11,895 bases of DNA from Alphaproteobacteria bacterium (GCA_028293005.1 JAQGLH010000023.1:1-11895), one strand, 5' to 3'; shown: positions 1 to 7,482, counted from the stretch's first letter. Translations and numbers: made by a program. The notes: generated from the sequence alone by a model not told the origin.

Positions 1-159
1 GACACGCGTTCGGCCGCGCGCGCGCTCGATCTGTCGCCGCCTGTGCCGTGGCGGCAGGGGGTGGCGCGGCTCGCGGAATGGCTCCAGCAAACGCGCGGCG
101 CCGCACGCGCCTCGCGCGCCGCCGGCCAGGAACGCGTGCCCGAAGGCGCGGTGCGATGA
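1..159 (+). CDS. C-terminal end of an NAD-dependent epimerase/dehydratase (partial)
   Basis: The reading frame is open from base 1 and stops at TGA 157-159; about 52 residues are visible. The segment ALDLSPPVPWRQGVARLAEW resembles the end of extended short-chain dehydrogenase/reductase sugar epimerases, where a line such as 'LGF.P.v...eGL..tveW' closes the substrate domain. The NAD-binding N-terminus, the catalytic Tyr/Lys pair and the start lie outside the window, so the substrate cannot be named. The stop overlaps the start of the next gene (ATGA, 156-159), which suggests translational coupling with the glycosyltransferase operon and a role in making a nucleotide sugar for it. The last roughly 25 residues are Arg/Ala-rich and probably an unstructured tail. 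The family call rests on a short C-terminal match only. Confidence 0.65.
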   Translation, partial: DTRSAARALDLSPPVPWRQGVARLAEWLQQTRGAARASRAAGQERVPEGAVR

Positions 160-1274
160 GCGCCGGCATGCGCGTCCTCGTCACCGCCGATGCTGTCGGC
201 GGCGTCTGGACCTATGCCGTCGATCTCGCCCGCGCGCTTGTGGCGCACGATGTCACGGTGGTGCTGGCGGTGCTCGGGCCGTCCCCCTCGGCCGAGCAGC
301 AGAAGAAGGTCGCCGCGATCCCCGGCCTGACTTTGGTCGACACGGGCCTGGCGCTAGACTGGATGGCGCCAAGCCCTGGCGCGGTCCATGCCGCAGGCGA
401 AGCGGTCGCCGCGCTCGCGAGCCGTCATCGCGCCGATCTTGTCCAGCTCAACGCCCCGGCGCTCGCCGCCACCGTCGCGTTTCCGGTTCCGGTGCTCGCC
501 GTCAATCACAGCTGCCTCACCACGTGGTGGGGCGTGGCCAACGGCGGCGCGCCCGAGGGCGATTATAGCTGGCGTGCCGAACTGACCGGTTTGGGCCTCA
601 AGGCCGCCGACCGCGTTGTCGCGCCGACCGCGGCCTTCGCCGAGGCGACGCAGCGCGCTTATGGGCTGAGCGTCACGCCGACTGTCGTCCACAATGGCCG
701 TGCACCGCTCGACCTGCCGCACAGCGCGACCCATGATTACGCATTCACCGCCGGGCGGCTGTGGGACAAAGGCAAGAATGCGGCGACGCTCGATCGCGCC
801 GCCGAGCAGCTTTCGATCCCCTTCTACGCGGCGGGCCCGGTTCGCGGCCCAGGCGGCGACGGCGTCGTGCTCGATCACATAAGCGTCCTTGGCGAGCTGG
901 ACGAGCGCGCGCTTTCGCATTGGCTCGCGCCGCGACCGGTGTTCGTTTCAGCTGCGCTCTACGAACCGTTCGGACTCGCAGTGCTCGAGGCGGCGCAAGC
1001 CGGCTGCCCGTTGCTGCTCTCCGACATCCCGACCTTCCGCGAATTGTGGGACGGGGCCGCCTGGTTCGTCGATCCGCTCGACCATCTCGCCTTCGCCGAT
1101 TCGGTTGCGCGCATCGCCGGCGACGCTTTCCTGCGTCGCCAGCGGGGCGAGGCGGCGCGCGAGCGGGCGGCGCGCTACACCGACGCGGCGATGGCGAAGG
1201 CGATGGCGAGCCTCTACGCGCAGCTCGCCGGCCGTGCCGGCGCCGTCGGCCGAGCGGCACGGGTGGCGGCGTGA
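156..1274 (+). CDS. Glycosyltransferase family 4 (GT-B fold)
   Basis: This 372-residue protein probably transfers a sugar from a nucleotide donor to a growing surface glycan at the cytoplasmic side of the membrane. The N-terminal Rossmann half opens with MRVLVTADAVGGVWTYAVDL (from about residue 5), the usual GT4 opening with a Gly-Gly acceptor loop. A VNHS segment lies near residue 118. The C-terminal half carries EPFGLAVLEAAQAG, with the donor-binding E-x7-E pair at residues 270 and 278. Start 156 is chosen because it forms an ATGA overlap with the preceding gene and has GAAGG at 142-146; the earlier in-frame start at 48 would add an Arg-rich stretch that belongs to the upstream gene's frame. 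ATG 168 is a possible alternative without a Shine-Dalgarno. The stop overlaps the next gene's start (GTGA). Donor and acceptor are unknown. Confidence 0.85.
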   Translation: MSAGMRVLVTADAVGGVWTYAVDLARALVAHDVTVVLAVLGPSPSAEQQKKVAAIPGLTLVDTGLALDWMAPSPGAVHAAGEAVAALASRHRADLVQLNAPALAATVAFPVPVLAVNHSCLTTWWGVANGGAPEGDYSWRAELTGLGLKAADRVVAPTAAFAEATQRAYGLSVTPTVVHNGRAPLDLPHSATHDYAFTAGRLWDKGKNAATLDRAAEQLSIPFYAAGPVRGPGGDGVVLDHISVLGELDERALSHWLAPRPVFVSAALYEPFGLAVLEAAQAGCPLLLSDIPTFRELWDGAAWFVDPLDHLAFADSVARIAGDAFLRRQRGEAARERAARYTDAAMAKAMASLYAQLAGRAGAVGRAARVAA

Positions 1275-2428
1275 AGATCGTCTATTTCACCCACTCGCTG
1301 AGCTCGTGCTGGAACCACGGCAATGCGCATTTTCTGCGCGGCGTGCTGCGCGAGCTGACGCTGCGCGGCCATGAAGTCGTCGCTTATGAGCCGGAGCGGG
1401 CCTGGAGCCTGCAGAATCTGCTCGCCGACCATGGCGCGCGCGGCCTCGAACCCTATCGCAGAGCCTATTCCGAGCTGCGCTCGCGGCAGTTCGGCGCGAA
1501 AGCCAAGCTCGACCGGATGGTCGATGGCGCCGACCTCGTCATCGTTCACGAATGGAACGATCCGGCGCTGGTCGCGGCGATCGGCGCATTGCGCGTGGAG
1601 GGCGGCGCCTTCACCTTGCTGTTTCACGACACGCATCATCGCGCGGTCAGCGATCCCAAGGCGATCAGGGCGTTCGACCTTTCCGGCTATGACGGCGTGC
1701 TCGCGTTCGGCGAGGCGCTTGCCGAGGTCTACCGGCGCTGGGGCTGGGGAGCGCGCGTGTTCGTCTGGCACGAGGCTGCGGACGTCCGTCTTTTTCGCCC
1801 TCCTGCCGAGGAGCAGGAGCGTGCCGGGCTGGTCTGGATCGGCAATTGGGGCGACGGTGAGCGCAGCCGCGAGATCAAGGCTTTCCTGTTGCAGCCGGCC
1901 AAGGCGGCCCGGCTGCCGCTCGCCATCTATGGCGTGCGCTATCCGCCCGAGGCGCTGGCGATGCTGCGCCGTTACGACGCTGATTATCGCGGCTGGGTGG
2001 CCAATGCGCGCGCTCCCGAGATCTTCGCCCGCCACCTCGCCACCGTGCATGTCCCGCGCCATCATTATGCGCATACGCTGCCGGGGATCCCGACCATCAG
2101 AGTGTTCGAGGCACTGGCATGCGGCATCCCGCTCGTGTCCGCGCCGTGGGAGGACAGCGAGCACCTGTTCCGTCCCGGCAGCGATTATCTGACCGCGGCA
2201 AGCGGCGCCGAGATGGCGCGGCAACTTCGCCGCCTGCGCGACGACGCGGCATTGCGCGCATCGCTGGTCGCCCACGGCCTCGAGACGATCACAGCGCGCC
2301 ACACCTGCGCGCACCGCGCCGACGAGCTGCTTGCGGTGGCGGAGCGCCTCGCGGCTCGCGAACCGAATCCCCGGAGCACGCGTGCTTCCGAACTCCGGCC
2401 GGAAGCCGAGCTGCGGCCGGAACCCTAA
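1271..2428 (+). CDS. CgeB-like glycosyltransferase, paralogue 1
   Basis: The protein has 385 residues starting at GTG 1271, which overlaps the previous stop as GTGA. It opens MKIVYFTHSLSSCWNHGNAH and shares with the next two genes a pattern of beta strand, SL-S-S-W-GNA, a helix, then 'LRGHEVVAYEPE'. The C-terminal donor-binding half has IRVFEALACGIPLVS (Glu at residue 280) followed by an APWED segment, matching the Glyco_trans_1_2 / COG4641 (CgeB-like) architecture. It differs from its siblings by a His-rich segment (VPRHHYAHTLPGIP) where they have an 'LNV-R' segment. The last 12 residues are two hexapeptides, ELRPEA and ELRPEP, encoded by an 18-bp tandem repeat; the TAA stop is itself a changed GAA inside the third unit. 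The likely role is sugar transfer in a cell-surface polysaccharide or glycolipid. Donor and acceptor are unknown. Confidence 0.8.
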   Translation: MKIVYFTHSLSSCWNHGNAHFLRGVLRELTLRGHEVVAYEPERAWSLQNLLADHGARGLEPYRRAYSELRSRQFGAKAKLDRMVDGADLVIVHEWNDPALVAAIGALRVEGGAFTLLFHDTHHRAVSDPKAIRAFDLSGYDGVLAFGEALAEVYRRWGWGARVFVWHEAADVRLFRPPAEEQERAGLVWIGNWGDGERSREIKAFLLQPAKAARLPLAIYGVRYPPEALAMLRRYDADYRGWVANARAPEIFARHLATVHVPRHHYAHTLPGIPTIRVFEALACGIPLVSAPWEDSEHLFRPGSDYLTAASGAEMARQLRRLRDDAALRASLVAHGLETITARHTCAHRADELLAVAERLAAREPNPRSTRASELRPEAELRPEP

Positions 2429-2470
2429 TTGCGGCCGGAACCCGAATTGCGGCCGGAACCTGAATTGCGG
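2390..2470 (+). repeat. 18-bp in-frame tandem repeat spanning a stop codon (4.5 units)
   Basis: Units lie at 2390-2407, 2408-2425, 2426-2443 and 2444-2461, with a half unit at 2462-2470. The commonest form is GAATTGCGGCCGGAACCC, encoding Glu-Leu-Arg-Pro-Glu-Pro. Unit 3 begins TAA instead of GAA and supplies the stop codon of the upstream glycosyltransferase. The final half unit supplies the GGAG (2469-2472) that serves as ribosome binding site for the gene starting at 2479. The period is a multiple of three, so gain or loss of units would not shift the frame. Replication slippage is the probable origin (inference). Confidence 0.95.
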
Positions 2471-2478
2471 AGCGTGGC

Positions 2479-3567
2479 ATGAAGATCGCCTTCTACGGCT
2501 CGAGCCTACTCTCGTCCTACTGGAACGGCGCGGCGACTTATTATCGCGGGCTGCTGCGCGATCTTGCGGCGCGCGGCTATGAGATCGCTTTCTACGAACC
2601 CGACGCGTTCGGCCGCCAGCAGCATCGCGACATCGAGCCGCCGCCCTGGGCACGATCGATCGTCTATCCGGCAACGCCTGAGGGACTTCGCGACGTCCTC
2701 GGCGAGGCGAAGCGGGCCGACATCGTCGTCAAGGCGAGCGGCGTCGGGGTGTTCGACGGTGAGTTGCTCGAAGGCATTGTCGCGCACAGCCGCCCGGACG
2801 CGATGCGCATCTTCTGGGATGTCGATGCCGCGGCGACGCTCGACGAGATGCGCGGCGATCAAAGCCATGTCGTTCGGCGCATGCTTCCGATGCTCGACAT
2901 GGTGCTCACTTACGGCGGCGGCCCTCCGGTGGTCGACGCCTATCGCGGCTTCGGCGCGCGCCGCTGCGTTCCGATCTACAACGCGCTCGATCCCGCCACG
3001 CATTTCCCAGTCGATCCGGACCCGGCCTTTGCCGCGGACCTTGCCTTCCTCGGCAATCGCCTGCCCGACCGCGAGGCGCGCGTGGAGCAATTCTTCCTTG
3101 AGCCGGCCGCGATGCTGCCGCAGCGGCGCTTCCTGATCGGCGGCAACGGCTGGGAGACCAAGGCGATGCCCGCCAACGTCCGGCACCTCGGCCATGTCTA
3201 CACGCACCAGCATAACAGCTTCAATTGCACGCCGCTCGCGGTGCTCAATGTCGCGCGAGACAGCATGGCGCATATCGGCTTCTCGCCGGCGACGCGGGTA
3301 TTCGAGGCGGCCGGTGCCGCGGCCTGCCTGATCACCGACGCCTGGGAAGGCATCGAGCAATTCCTCACGCCCGACGAGGAAGTGCTGGTCGCGCGCGACG
3401 GCCGCGACGTCGCTGACCATGTCGCCGCGCTCACCCCCGAGCGAGCCAGAGCGATCGGCCGAGCGGCGCTGGCGCGGGTTCTCGCCGAGCATAGCTATGC
3501 CCATCGCGGCGCCGAGGTCGACGCGCTGTGGAAGGCCGAGCGCGCGCAGCAGAGGAGCGCGGCATGA
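2479..3567 (+). CDS. CgeB-like glycosyltransferase, paralogue 2
   Basis: The protein has 362 residues. The start ATG 2479 is preceded by GGAG at 2469-2472 with 6-nt spacing. The N-terminus MKIAFYGSSLLSSYWNGAAT followed by 'RGLLRDLAARGYEIAFYEPD' is the same opening as in the genes on either side. A middle region carries 'FWDVDAAATLDEM' and 'LTYGGGPPVVDAYRGFGA', matched in paralogue 3 by 'YDIDTPVTLAKL' and 'LSFTGGPTLRLIERRYGA', so these two are closer to each other than to paralogue 1. The C-terminal half has LNVARDSMAHIGFSPATRVF, then EAAGAAACLITDAWEGIEQF with Glu at residue 276. These features fit the Glyco_trans_1_2 / COG4641 family. The stop overlaps the next start as ATGA. It probably adds one sugar in the same glycan pathway; the substrate is unknown. 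Confidence 0.82.
   Translation: MKIAFYGSSLLSSYWNGAATYYRGLLRDLAARGYEIAFYEPDAFGRQQHRDIEPPPWARSIVYPATPEGLRDVLGEAKRADIVVKASGVGVFDGELLEGIVAHSRPDAMRIFWDVDAAATLDEMRGDQSHVVRRMLPMLDMVLTYGGGPPVVDAYRGFGARRCVPIYNALDPATHFPVDPDPAFAADLAFLGNRLPDREARVEQFFLEPAAMLPQRRFLIGGNGWETKAMPANVRHLGHVYTHQHNSFNCTPLAVLNVARDSMAHIGFSPATRVFEAAGAAACLITDAWEGIEQFLTPDEEVLVARDGRDVADHVAALTPERARAIGRAALARVLAEHSYAHRGAEVDALWKAERAQQRSAA
3553..3557 (+). promoter_or_regulatory. Ribosome binding site deciding the start at 3564
   Basis: AGGAG sits 6 nt before ATG 3564, inside the end of the preceding gene. The later in-frame ATG at 3603 aligns better with paralogue N-termini but has no Shine-Dalgarno in front of it. This site together with the ATGA overlap favours 3564. 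Confidence 0.75.
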
Positions 3568-4697
3568 TGCCCCGGCCCAATGCTAGGACGCCCAATCCTG
3601 TGATGCGTATCGTCGTGCTCGGGCTCAGCCTGTCCTCCTCCTGGGGCAACGGCCATGCGACTACCTTCAGGGCGTTGCTCAAGGCGTTCGCCGCGCGTGG
3701 TCACTCGATCCTGTTCCTGGAGCGCGACGTGCCCTGGTACGCCGCGCATCGCGACCTCGCCGATCCCGCTTATTGCCGGCTCGAATATTATGCCGATCTC
3801 GCCGGGCTCGAGCGCTGGCGCCGCGAGATCGCGAGCGCGGATGCGGTCATCGTCGGCTCCTATGTGCCGGACGGAGCCGCGGTCGGCGCGTTCGTGCAGG
3901 AGGCGGCGCGGGGCGTGACCGGTTTTTACGACATCGACACGCCGGTAACGCTCGCCAAGCTCGCAAGCGGCGACTGCGACTATCTCTCGGCCGATCTTAT
4001 CCCGGGTTACGATCTCTATCTGTCGTTCACCGGCGGCCCGACGCTGCGGCTGATCGAGCGGCGCTATGGCGCGCCTGCCGCGCGTGCGCTTTATTGCTCG
4101 GTCGATCCGGACGCCTATCCGGTGCTCGACATGCCCAAGCGCTGGGATCTCTCCTATCTCGGCACCTACAGCAGGGACCGCCAGCCGACGCTCGAACGAT
4201 TGCTGATCGAGCCCGCGCGGCGAATGCCCGACCGCCGCTTCGCTGTCGCCGGGCCGCAATATCCGGCCGACATCGACTGGCCCGACAACGTCGAGCGGAT
4301 CGAGCATCTCCCGCCCGACGAGCATCCCGCTTTCTACGCGCGTTCGCGCTTCACGCTCAACGTCACGCGCGCCGACATGATCGCGGCGGGCTGGTCTCCG
4401 TCGGTGCGGCTGTTCGAAGCGGCGGCTTGCGGCGTCCCGGTCATTTCCGATCACTGGGAAGGGCTCGACAGCCTGTTCGTGCCTGGGCGCGAGATCATCC
4501 TCGCCGAGCGCTCCGGCCAGATCGCCAAGATCCTCGAAAGCTGGCCGCGAACGATGGCCGCCGCGATCGGCAAGGAGGCGCGACGGCGCGTGATGAACGG
4601 CCATAGGGCCTCCGACCGTGCCGCCGAGCTCGAAGCATACTTGCTCGAAGCGGCCGAAGCGGCGCCCTGGCCGGCGCTGACCAGTCTAAGTTCCTAA
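3564..4697 (+). CDS. CgeB-like glycosyltransferase, paralogue 3
   Basis: The protein has 377 residues from ATG 3564, giving a 13-residue extension before MRIVVLGLSLSSSWGNGHAT, the segment that aligns with the start of paralogues 1 and 2. The middle contains YDIDTPVTLAKL and LSFTGGPTLRLIERRYGA. The donor-binding half has FTLNVTRADMIAAGWSPSVR, then LFEAAACGVPVISDHWEGLD with Glu at residue 285. It is of the same Glyco_trans_1_2 / COG4641 type as its neighbours. This is the last gene of the overlapping operon: 114 bp of more AT-rich DNA separate its TAA from the next coding start, and no clear terminator is visible there. It probably performs a sugar transfer step acting with the two preceding enzymes; the substrate cannot be read from sequence. 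Confidence 0.82.
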   Translation: MMPRPNARTPNPVMRIVVLGLSLSSSWGNGHATTFRALLKAFAARGHSILFLERDVPWYAAHRDLADPAYCRLEYYADLAGLERWRREIASADAVIVGSYVPDGAAVGAFVQEAARGVTGFYDIDTPVTLAKLASGDCDYLSADLIPGYDLYLSFTGGPTLRLIERRYGAPAARALYCSVDPDAYPVLDMPKRWDLSYLGTYSRDRQPTLERLLIEPARRMPDRRFAVAGPQYPADIDWPDNVERIEHLPPDEHPAFYARSRFTLNVTRADMIAAGWSPSVRLFEAAACGVPVISDHWEGLDSLFVPGREIILAERSGQIAKILESWPRTMAAAIGKEARRRVMNGHRASDRAAELEAYLLEAAEAAPWPALTSLSS

Positions 4698-4811
4698 TGT
4701 GAGTTATCTCGGTCGTTGCATGCATGAACCAAAAACAAATGGTCGAGTTACTGCAATGGCAGCCGGGTAGAAGAAGATCATGATGAAGAAGAATCTGGCG
4801 AGGGCATGTTC
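4698..4811 (+). promoter_or_regulatory. Intergenic region before the UXS-like gene
   Basis: This 114-bp gap is clearly more AT-rich than the coding DNA around it, and it contains the palindrome TGCATGCA (4717-4724) and two copies of GGTCG 30 bp apart (4711, 4741). A TTGCAT at 4716-4721 could be a -35 element, but no convincing -10 lies at 16-18 bp. A promoter here is plausible but not demonstrated. No terminator-like hairpin with a T tract was seen. Confidence 0.3.
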
Positions 4812-4815
4812 GTGA
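4780..4815 (+). other. Possible 11-codon leader ORF before the UXS-like gene
   Basis: A short frame starting at ATG 4780 (second ATG 4783) reads MMKKNLARACS and stops at TGA 4813-4815. The stop overlaps the GTG at 4812 as GTGA, the same arrangement seen between genes 1 and 2 of the operon upstream. Only a weak purine-rich stretch (AGAAGAAGA) precedes it. It could be a coupling leader peptide or chance; there is no evidence that it is translated. Confidence 0.2.
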
Positions 4816-5831
4816 CAAATATAAGCCGAAAGACTGTCTTGGTTGCAGGCGGCGCAGGGTTCATCGGATCCCATCTGATCGATGCCTTGCTGGCCGACGG
4901 CATGACGGTTGTCTGTCTCGACAATTATCTGACGGGCCGGGCCGCGAACCTCGCCCATTTGGGCAAGGAACCGCGTTTCGATCTTGTCGAGGGCGATGTG
5001 ATCGATGGCATTCCGGCCGGCCTGCGCCGCCACGGGACCCGCTTCAGCCACGTCTACAATCTCGCCTGCGCGGCATCGCCACCGCACTATCAGGCGGATC
5101 CCGAGCATACGATGCTCACCAATGTCGTCGGTACGAGCAACTTGCTGCGCTTCGCCGAGGAGATGGACGCCCGCTTCCTGCTCAGCTCGACCAGTGAGGT
5201 CTATGGCGACCCGGAAGTGCACCCCCAGCCCGAGCGCTATCGCGGCTGGGTGAACTGCACCGGCCCGCGCGCCTGCTACGACGAAGGCAAGCGGGCCGCC
5301 GAGACACTGGCGTTCGATTTCGCGCGCACCGGCCGGGCCGACGTGCGCGTGGCGCGCATCTTCAACACTTACGGCCCGCGGATGCGCCCCGACGACGGCC
5401 GGGTGGTGTCGAACGTCATCTGCCAGGCGCTCGCCGGCGACGACATCACGATCTACGGCGACGGCTCGCAGACCCGCAGCTTCTGCTATGTCAGCGATCT
5501 GATCGACGGACTGATGCGGCTGATGCACAGCGAGCCGTCGCCGGGCGCTCCGGTCAATCTCGGCAATCCGGTTGAGTTGACGGTCAGCGACCTCGTCGCG
5601 CGCGTGGTGGCGCTCACCAATGCCGACTCGACGATCGTCCACCTGCCGCTGCCGACCGACGATCCGCGCCGCCGCCGTCCCGACATCAGCCGCGCGAGGG
5701 AACTGCTCGGCTGGGAACCGCGCGTCGCGCTGCAGGAGGGACTCGAGGCCACCGCCGCCTGGTTCGCCGCGCCTCGCGACGAGCCGGAGACCGCCGAGCG
5801 CGTGCTGATCGATGACATGGCGGCGGAATAA
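4812..5831 (+). CDS. UDP-glucuronate decarboxylase / UDP-xylose synthase-like protein
   Basis: This 339-residue extended short-chain dehydrogenase probably oxidises UDP-glucuronate at C4 with bound NAD, loses CO2 and reduces the intermediate to UDP-xylose in the cytosol. Visible features are the GGAGFIG NAD-binding motif (residues 13-19), NLACAASPPHYQ, STSEVYGDPEVHPQPE (catalytic Ser/Glu region, from about residue 126), YDEGKRAAE with Tyr156 and Lys160, RIFNTYGPRMRPDDGRVVSN, YGDGSQTRSFCYV and DDPRRRRPDI. This series is close to the UXS family rather than to dTDP-glucose dehydratase or UDP-glucose epimerase. GTG 4812 is chosen because GAGGG at 4800-4804 is spaced 7 nt from it; ATG 4806, two codons earlier, has almost no spacing and is the alternative. 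The gene follows the glycosyltransferase operon and could supply its donor sugar. A closely related 4-epimerase activity cannot be excluded. Confidence 0.85.
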   Translation: MTNISRKTVLVAGGAGFIGSHLIDALLADGMTVVCLDNYLTGRAANLAHLGKEPRFDLVEGDVIDGIPAGLRRHGTRFSHVYNLACAASPPHYQADPEHTMLTNVVGTSNLLRFAEEMDARFLLSSTSEVYGDPEVHPQPERYRGWVNCTGPRACYDEGKRAAETLAFDFARTGRADVRVARIFNTYGPRMRPDDGRVVSNVICQALAGDDITIYGDGSQTRSFCYVSDLIDGLMRLMHSEPSPGAPVNLGNPVELTVSDLVARVVALTNADSTIVHLPLPTDDPRRRRPDISRARELLGWEPRVALQEGLEATAAWFAAPRDEPETAERVLIDDMAAE

Positions 5832-5938
5832 TCTCTTCCCTCCCGTGGCGGCGGCTTGGCCGTGACCATCATCCCTTGCGCAGCCCCTTCGAGGGAGACG
5901 GCTTAAAAGCTCCGCTACCGACCCGAAGCCGATCCAGA

Positions 5939-5973
5939 TTGAAAATCGGTCCGTTCCTCCACATAGCGGCGGC
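5939..5973 (+). promoter_or_regulatory. Candidate leaderless promoter of lnt
   Basis: TTGAAA (5939-5944), a 17-bp spacer and CATAGC (5962-5967) are followed after six bases (GGCGGC) by the GTG start at 5974, so transcription would begin at or next to the start codon. No Shine-Dalgarno precedes the start. The arrangement matches that before trmB almost base for base from ATAGCGGCG onward. The rest of the 5832-5973 gap shows no gene and no clear terminator. Confidence 0.5.
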
Positions 5974-7482
5974 GTGAGGTCCCTCCTTCTTTGCCTGCTT
6001 GCCGGTCTCGCCAGCGCTTGCGGCTTCGAGCCGCTTGGGGCGTGGCCGGTGACGCTTGCCGGGCTCGCGGTTCTGCTCGGGCTGGTTGCGCGCGCGCCTA
6101 GCCTGCGCAGCGCGCTGGCGCGCGGCTGGTGGTTCGGCGTCGGCCATTTCGTGCTCGGGCTCAACTGGATCGCCACCTCGTTCACCTATCAGGCGAACAT
6201 GCCGGCCTGGCTCGGCTGGGTCGCAGTGGTCCTGCTCTCGCTCTATCTCGCGGTCTATCCGGCGATCGCCGCCGGCCTTGCGTGGCGCCACGGCCGCGGC
6301 GACCCGCCCAAATTCGTGTTGATCTTTGCCGCCGCCTGGACGGTCAGCGAATGGCTGCGTGCGACCTTGTTCACGGGCTTCGCGTGGAACCCGATCGGCG
6401 TCGCGTTGCTGCCGACGCCGGTCTCGCGCCTCGCGGCATGGGTCGGCACCTATGGGTTGTCGGCGGTCGCCGTGCTGATCGCAGGCGCGCTGGCGCTGCT
6501 TGTGGCGCGTGACCGGCGCGCGGCGCTGCTGCTGCTCGCCGCAATCGGCGGCGCGACCATGCTGACGTTCGCGACCGGCCGCCCGCCGCGGGCAACGCCG
6601 CTCGCGCTGCGCATCGTCCAGCCGAACATCGGCCAGGAGGACAAATGGCAGTCGGGCTCCGCGGAGCGCCACCTCCAGCGGCTCGCCTTGCTGTCGGGTT
6701 ACCCAGGCGACCGGCCGCGCCTGCTGCTGTGGCCGGAAGCGGCGGTGACCTTGCCGCTGCAGGACGGCCGCGCCGACCCTGTCTACCGCGCGCAGGCGCT
6801 TCAGCTCCAGCGGGCGCTCGCGAAGCTGCTGGGTCCGCGCGACCTCCTTCTCACCGGCGGCATCACCCTGCGCTCGGCCGACGGCGTCAACGCGACCAGC
6901 GCGACCAACAGCATCTTCGCGATCGGCCGGGAAGGCATCGTCGCGCGCTACGACAAGGCGCATCTCGTCCCTTATGGCGAATATCTGCCGATGCGCCCGA
7001 TCCTGTCGGCGATCGGCCTGTCGCGGCTGGCGCCGGGCGACGTTGATTTCGATGCGGGGCCGGGGCCGCAGACGCTCGACCTTCCGTTCGTCGGCAAGGC
7101 CGGGTTCCAGCTCTGCTACGAGATCATCTTCTCGGGCGAGGTGGTCGAGCGCGGCAAGCGCCCGGCCTTCCTGTTCAACCCGTCGAACGACGCTTGGTTC
7201 GGCGGCTGGGGGCCACCGCAGCATCTCGCCCAGGCGCGGCTGCGCGCGATCGAGGAGGGACTGCCGGTGCTGCGCTCGACTCCGACCGGAATCTCGGCGG
7301 TGATCGACGCCGACGGGCGGCTGCTGCAGAGCATGGGGTGGCGCCGGACCGGCGTGATCGACGCGCAGCTTCCGGGGCCCAAGCCGCCGACGCCGTTCGC
7401 CCGCTTCGGCAACGCACTGCCCTTGCTGTTCGCGCTGCTGCTCGCTGCCGCGGCGATTGCAGTCCGCCGCAAACACAGCTAG
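5974..7482 (+). CDS. lnt: Apolipoprotein N-acyltransferase
   Basis: The 502-residue inner-membrane enzyme transfers an acyl chain from phospholipid to the N-terminal Cys of diacylated lipoproteins, the last maturation step before Lol sorting. The first roughly 200 residues form several hydrophobic segments with the family's FGVGHFVLGLNWI and SEWLRATLFTGFAWNPIG stretches. The rest is a nitrilase-type domain with the catalytic triad Glu255 (WPEAAV), Lys328 (YDKAHLVPYGEYLP) and Cys381 (QLCYEIIF), the same order and spacing as E. coli E267-K335-C387. A final hydrophobic helix lies near residues 480-496. The length is normal. Start GTG 5974 lacks a Shine-Dalgarno but sits 7 nt after a promoter -10. 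metK follows after 69 bp; lnt-metK-trmB is a known alphaproteobacterial order, usually with ybeY and corC upstream of lnt, which are replaced here by the sugar genes. Confidence 0.96.
   Translation: MRSLLLCLLAGLASACGFEPLGAWPVTLAGLAVLLGLVARAPSLRSALARGWWFGVGHFVLGLNWIATSFTYQANMPAWLGWVAVVLLSLYLAVYPAIAAGLAWRHGRGDPPKFVLIFAAAWTVSEWLRATLFTGFAWNPIGVALLPTPVSRLAAWVGTYGLSAVAVLIAGALALLVARDRRAALLLLAAIGGATMLTFATGRPPRATPLALRIVQPNIGQEDKWQSGSAERHLQRLALLSGYPGDRPRLLLWPEAAVTLPLQDGRADPVYRAQALQLQRALAKLLGPRDLLLTGGITLRSADGVNATSATNSIFAIGREGIVARYDKAHLVPYGEYLPMRPILSAIGLSRLAPGDVDFDAGPGPQTLDLPFVGKAGFQLCYEIIFSGEVVERGKRPAFLFNPSNDAWFGGWGPPQHLAQARLRAIEEGLPVLRSTPTGISAVIDADGRLLQSMGWRRTGVIDAQLPGPKPPTPFARFGNALPLLFALLLAAAAIAVRRKHS

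Noticed and set aside
48..155. N-terminal extension of the GT4 gene to an earlier start at 48
   Set aside because: The added residues are Arg/Ala-rich and come from the frame overlapping the upstream epimerase; ATG 156 gives the ATGA overlap and the usual protein start.
1214..2674. Long minus-strand open frame opposite the first two CgeB-like genes
   Set aside because: It is Arg/Ala/Gly-rich with no recognisable domain, and the opposite strand encodes clear glycosyltransferases. Such antisense frames are usual in GC-rich DNA.
5925..5955. tRNA-Phe-like anticodon loop (ATTGAAAAT) before lnt
   Set aside because: The flanking bases do not form an anticodon stem, and no D-arm, T-arm or acceptor stem could be found; the TTGAAA fits a -35 element better.
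4704..6185. Long minus-strand open frames opposite the UXS-like gene, lnt and metK (also 5869-7476 and 7546-8745)
   Set aside because: All lie antisense to strongly conserved genes and have composition typical of shadow frames.
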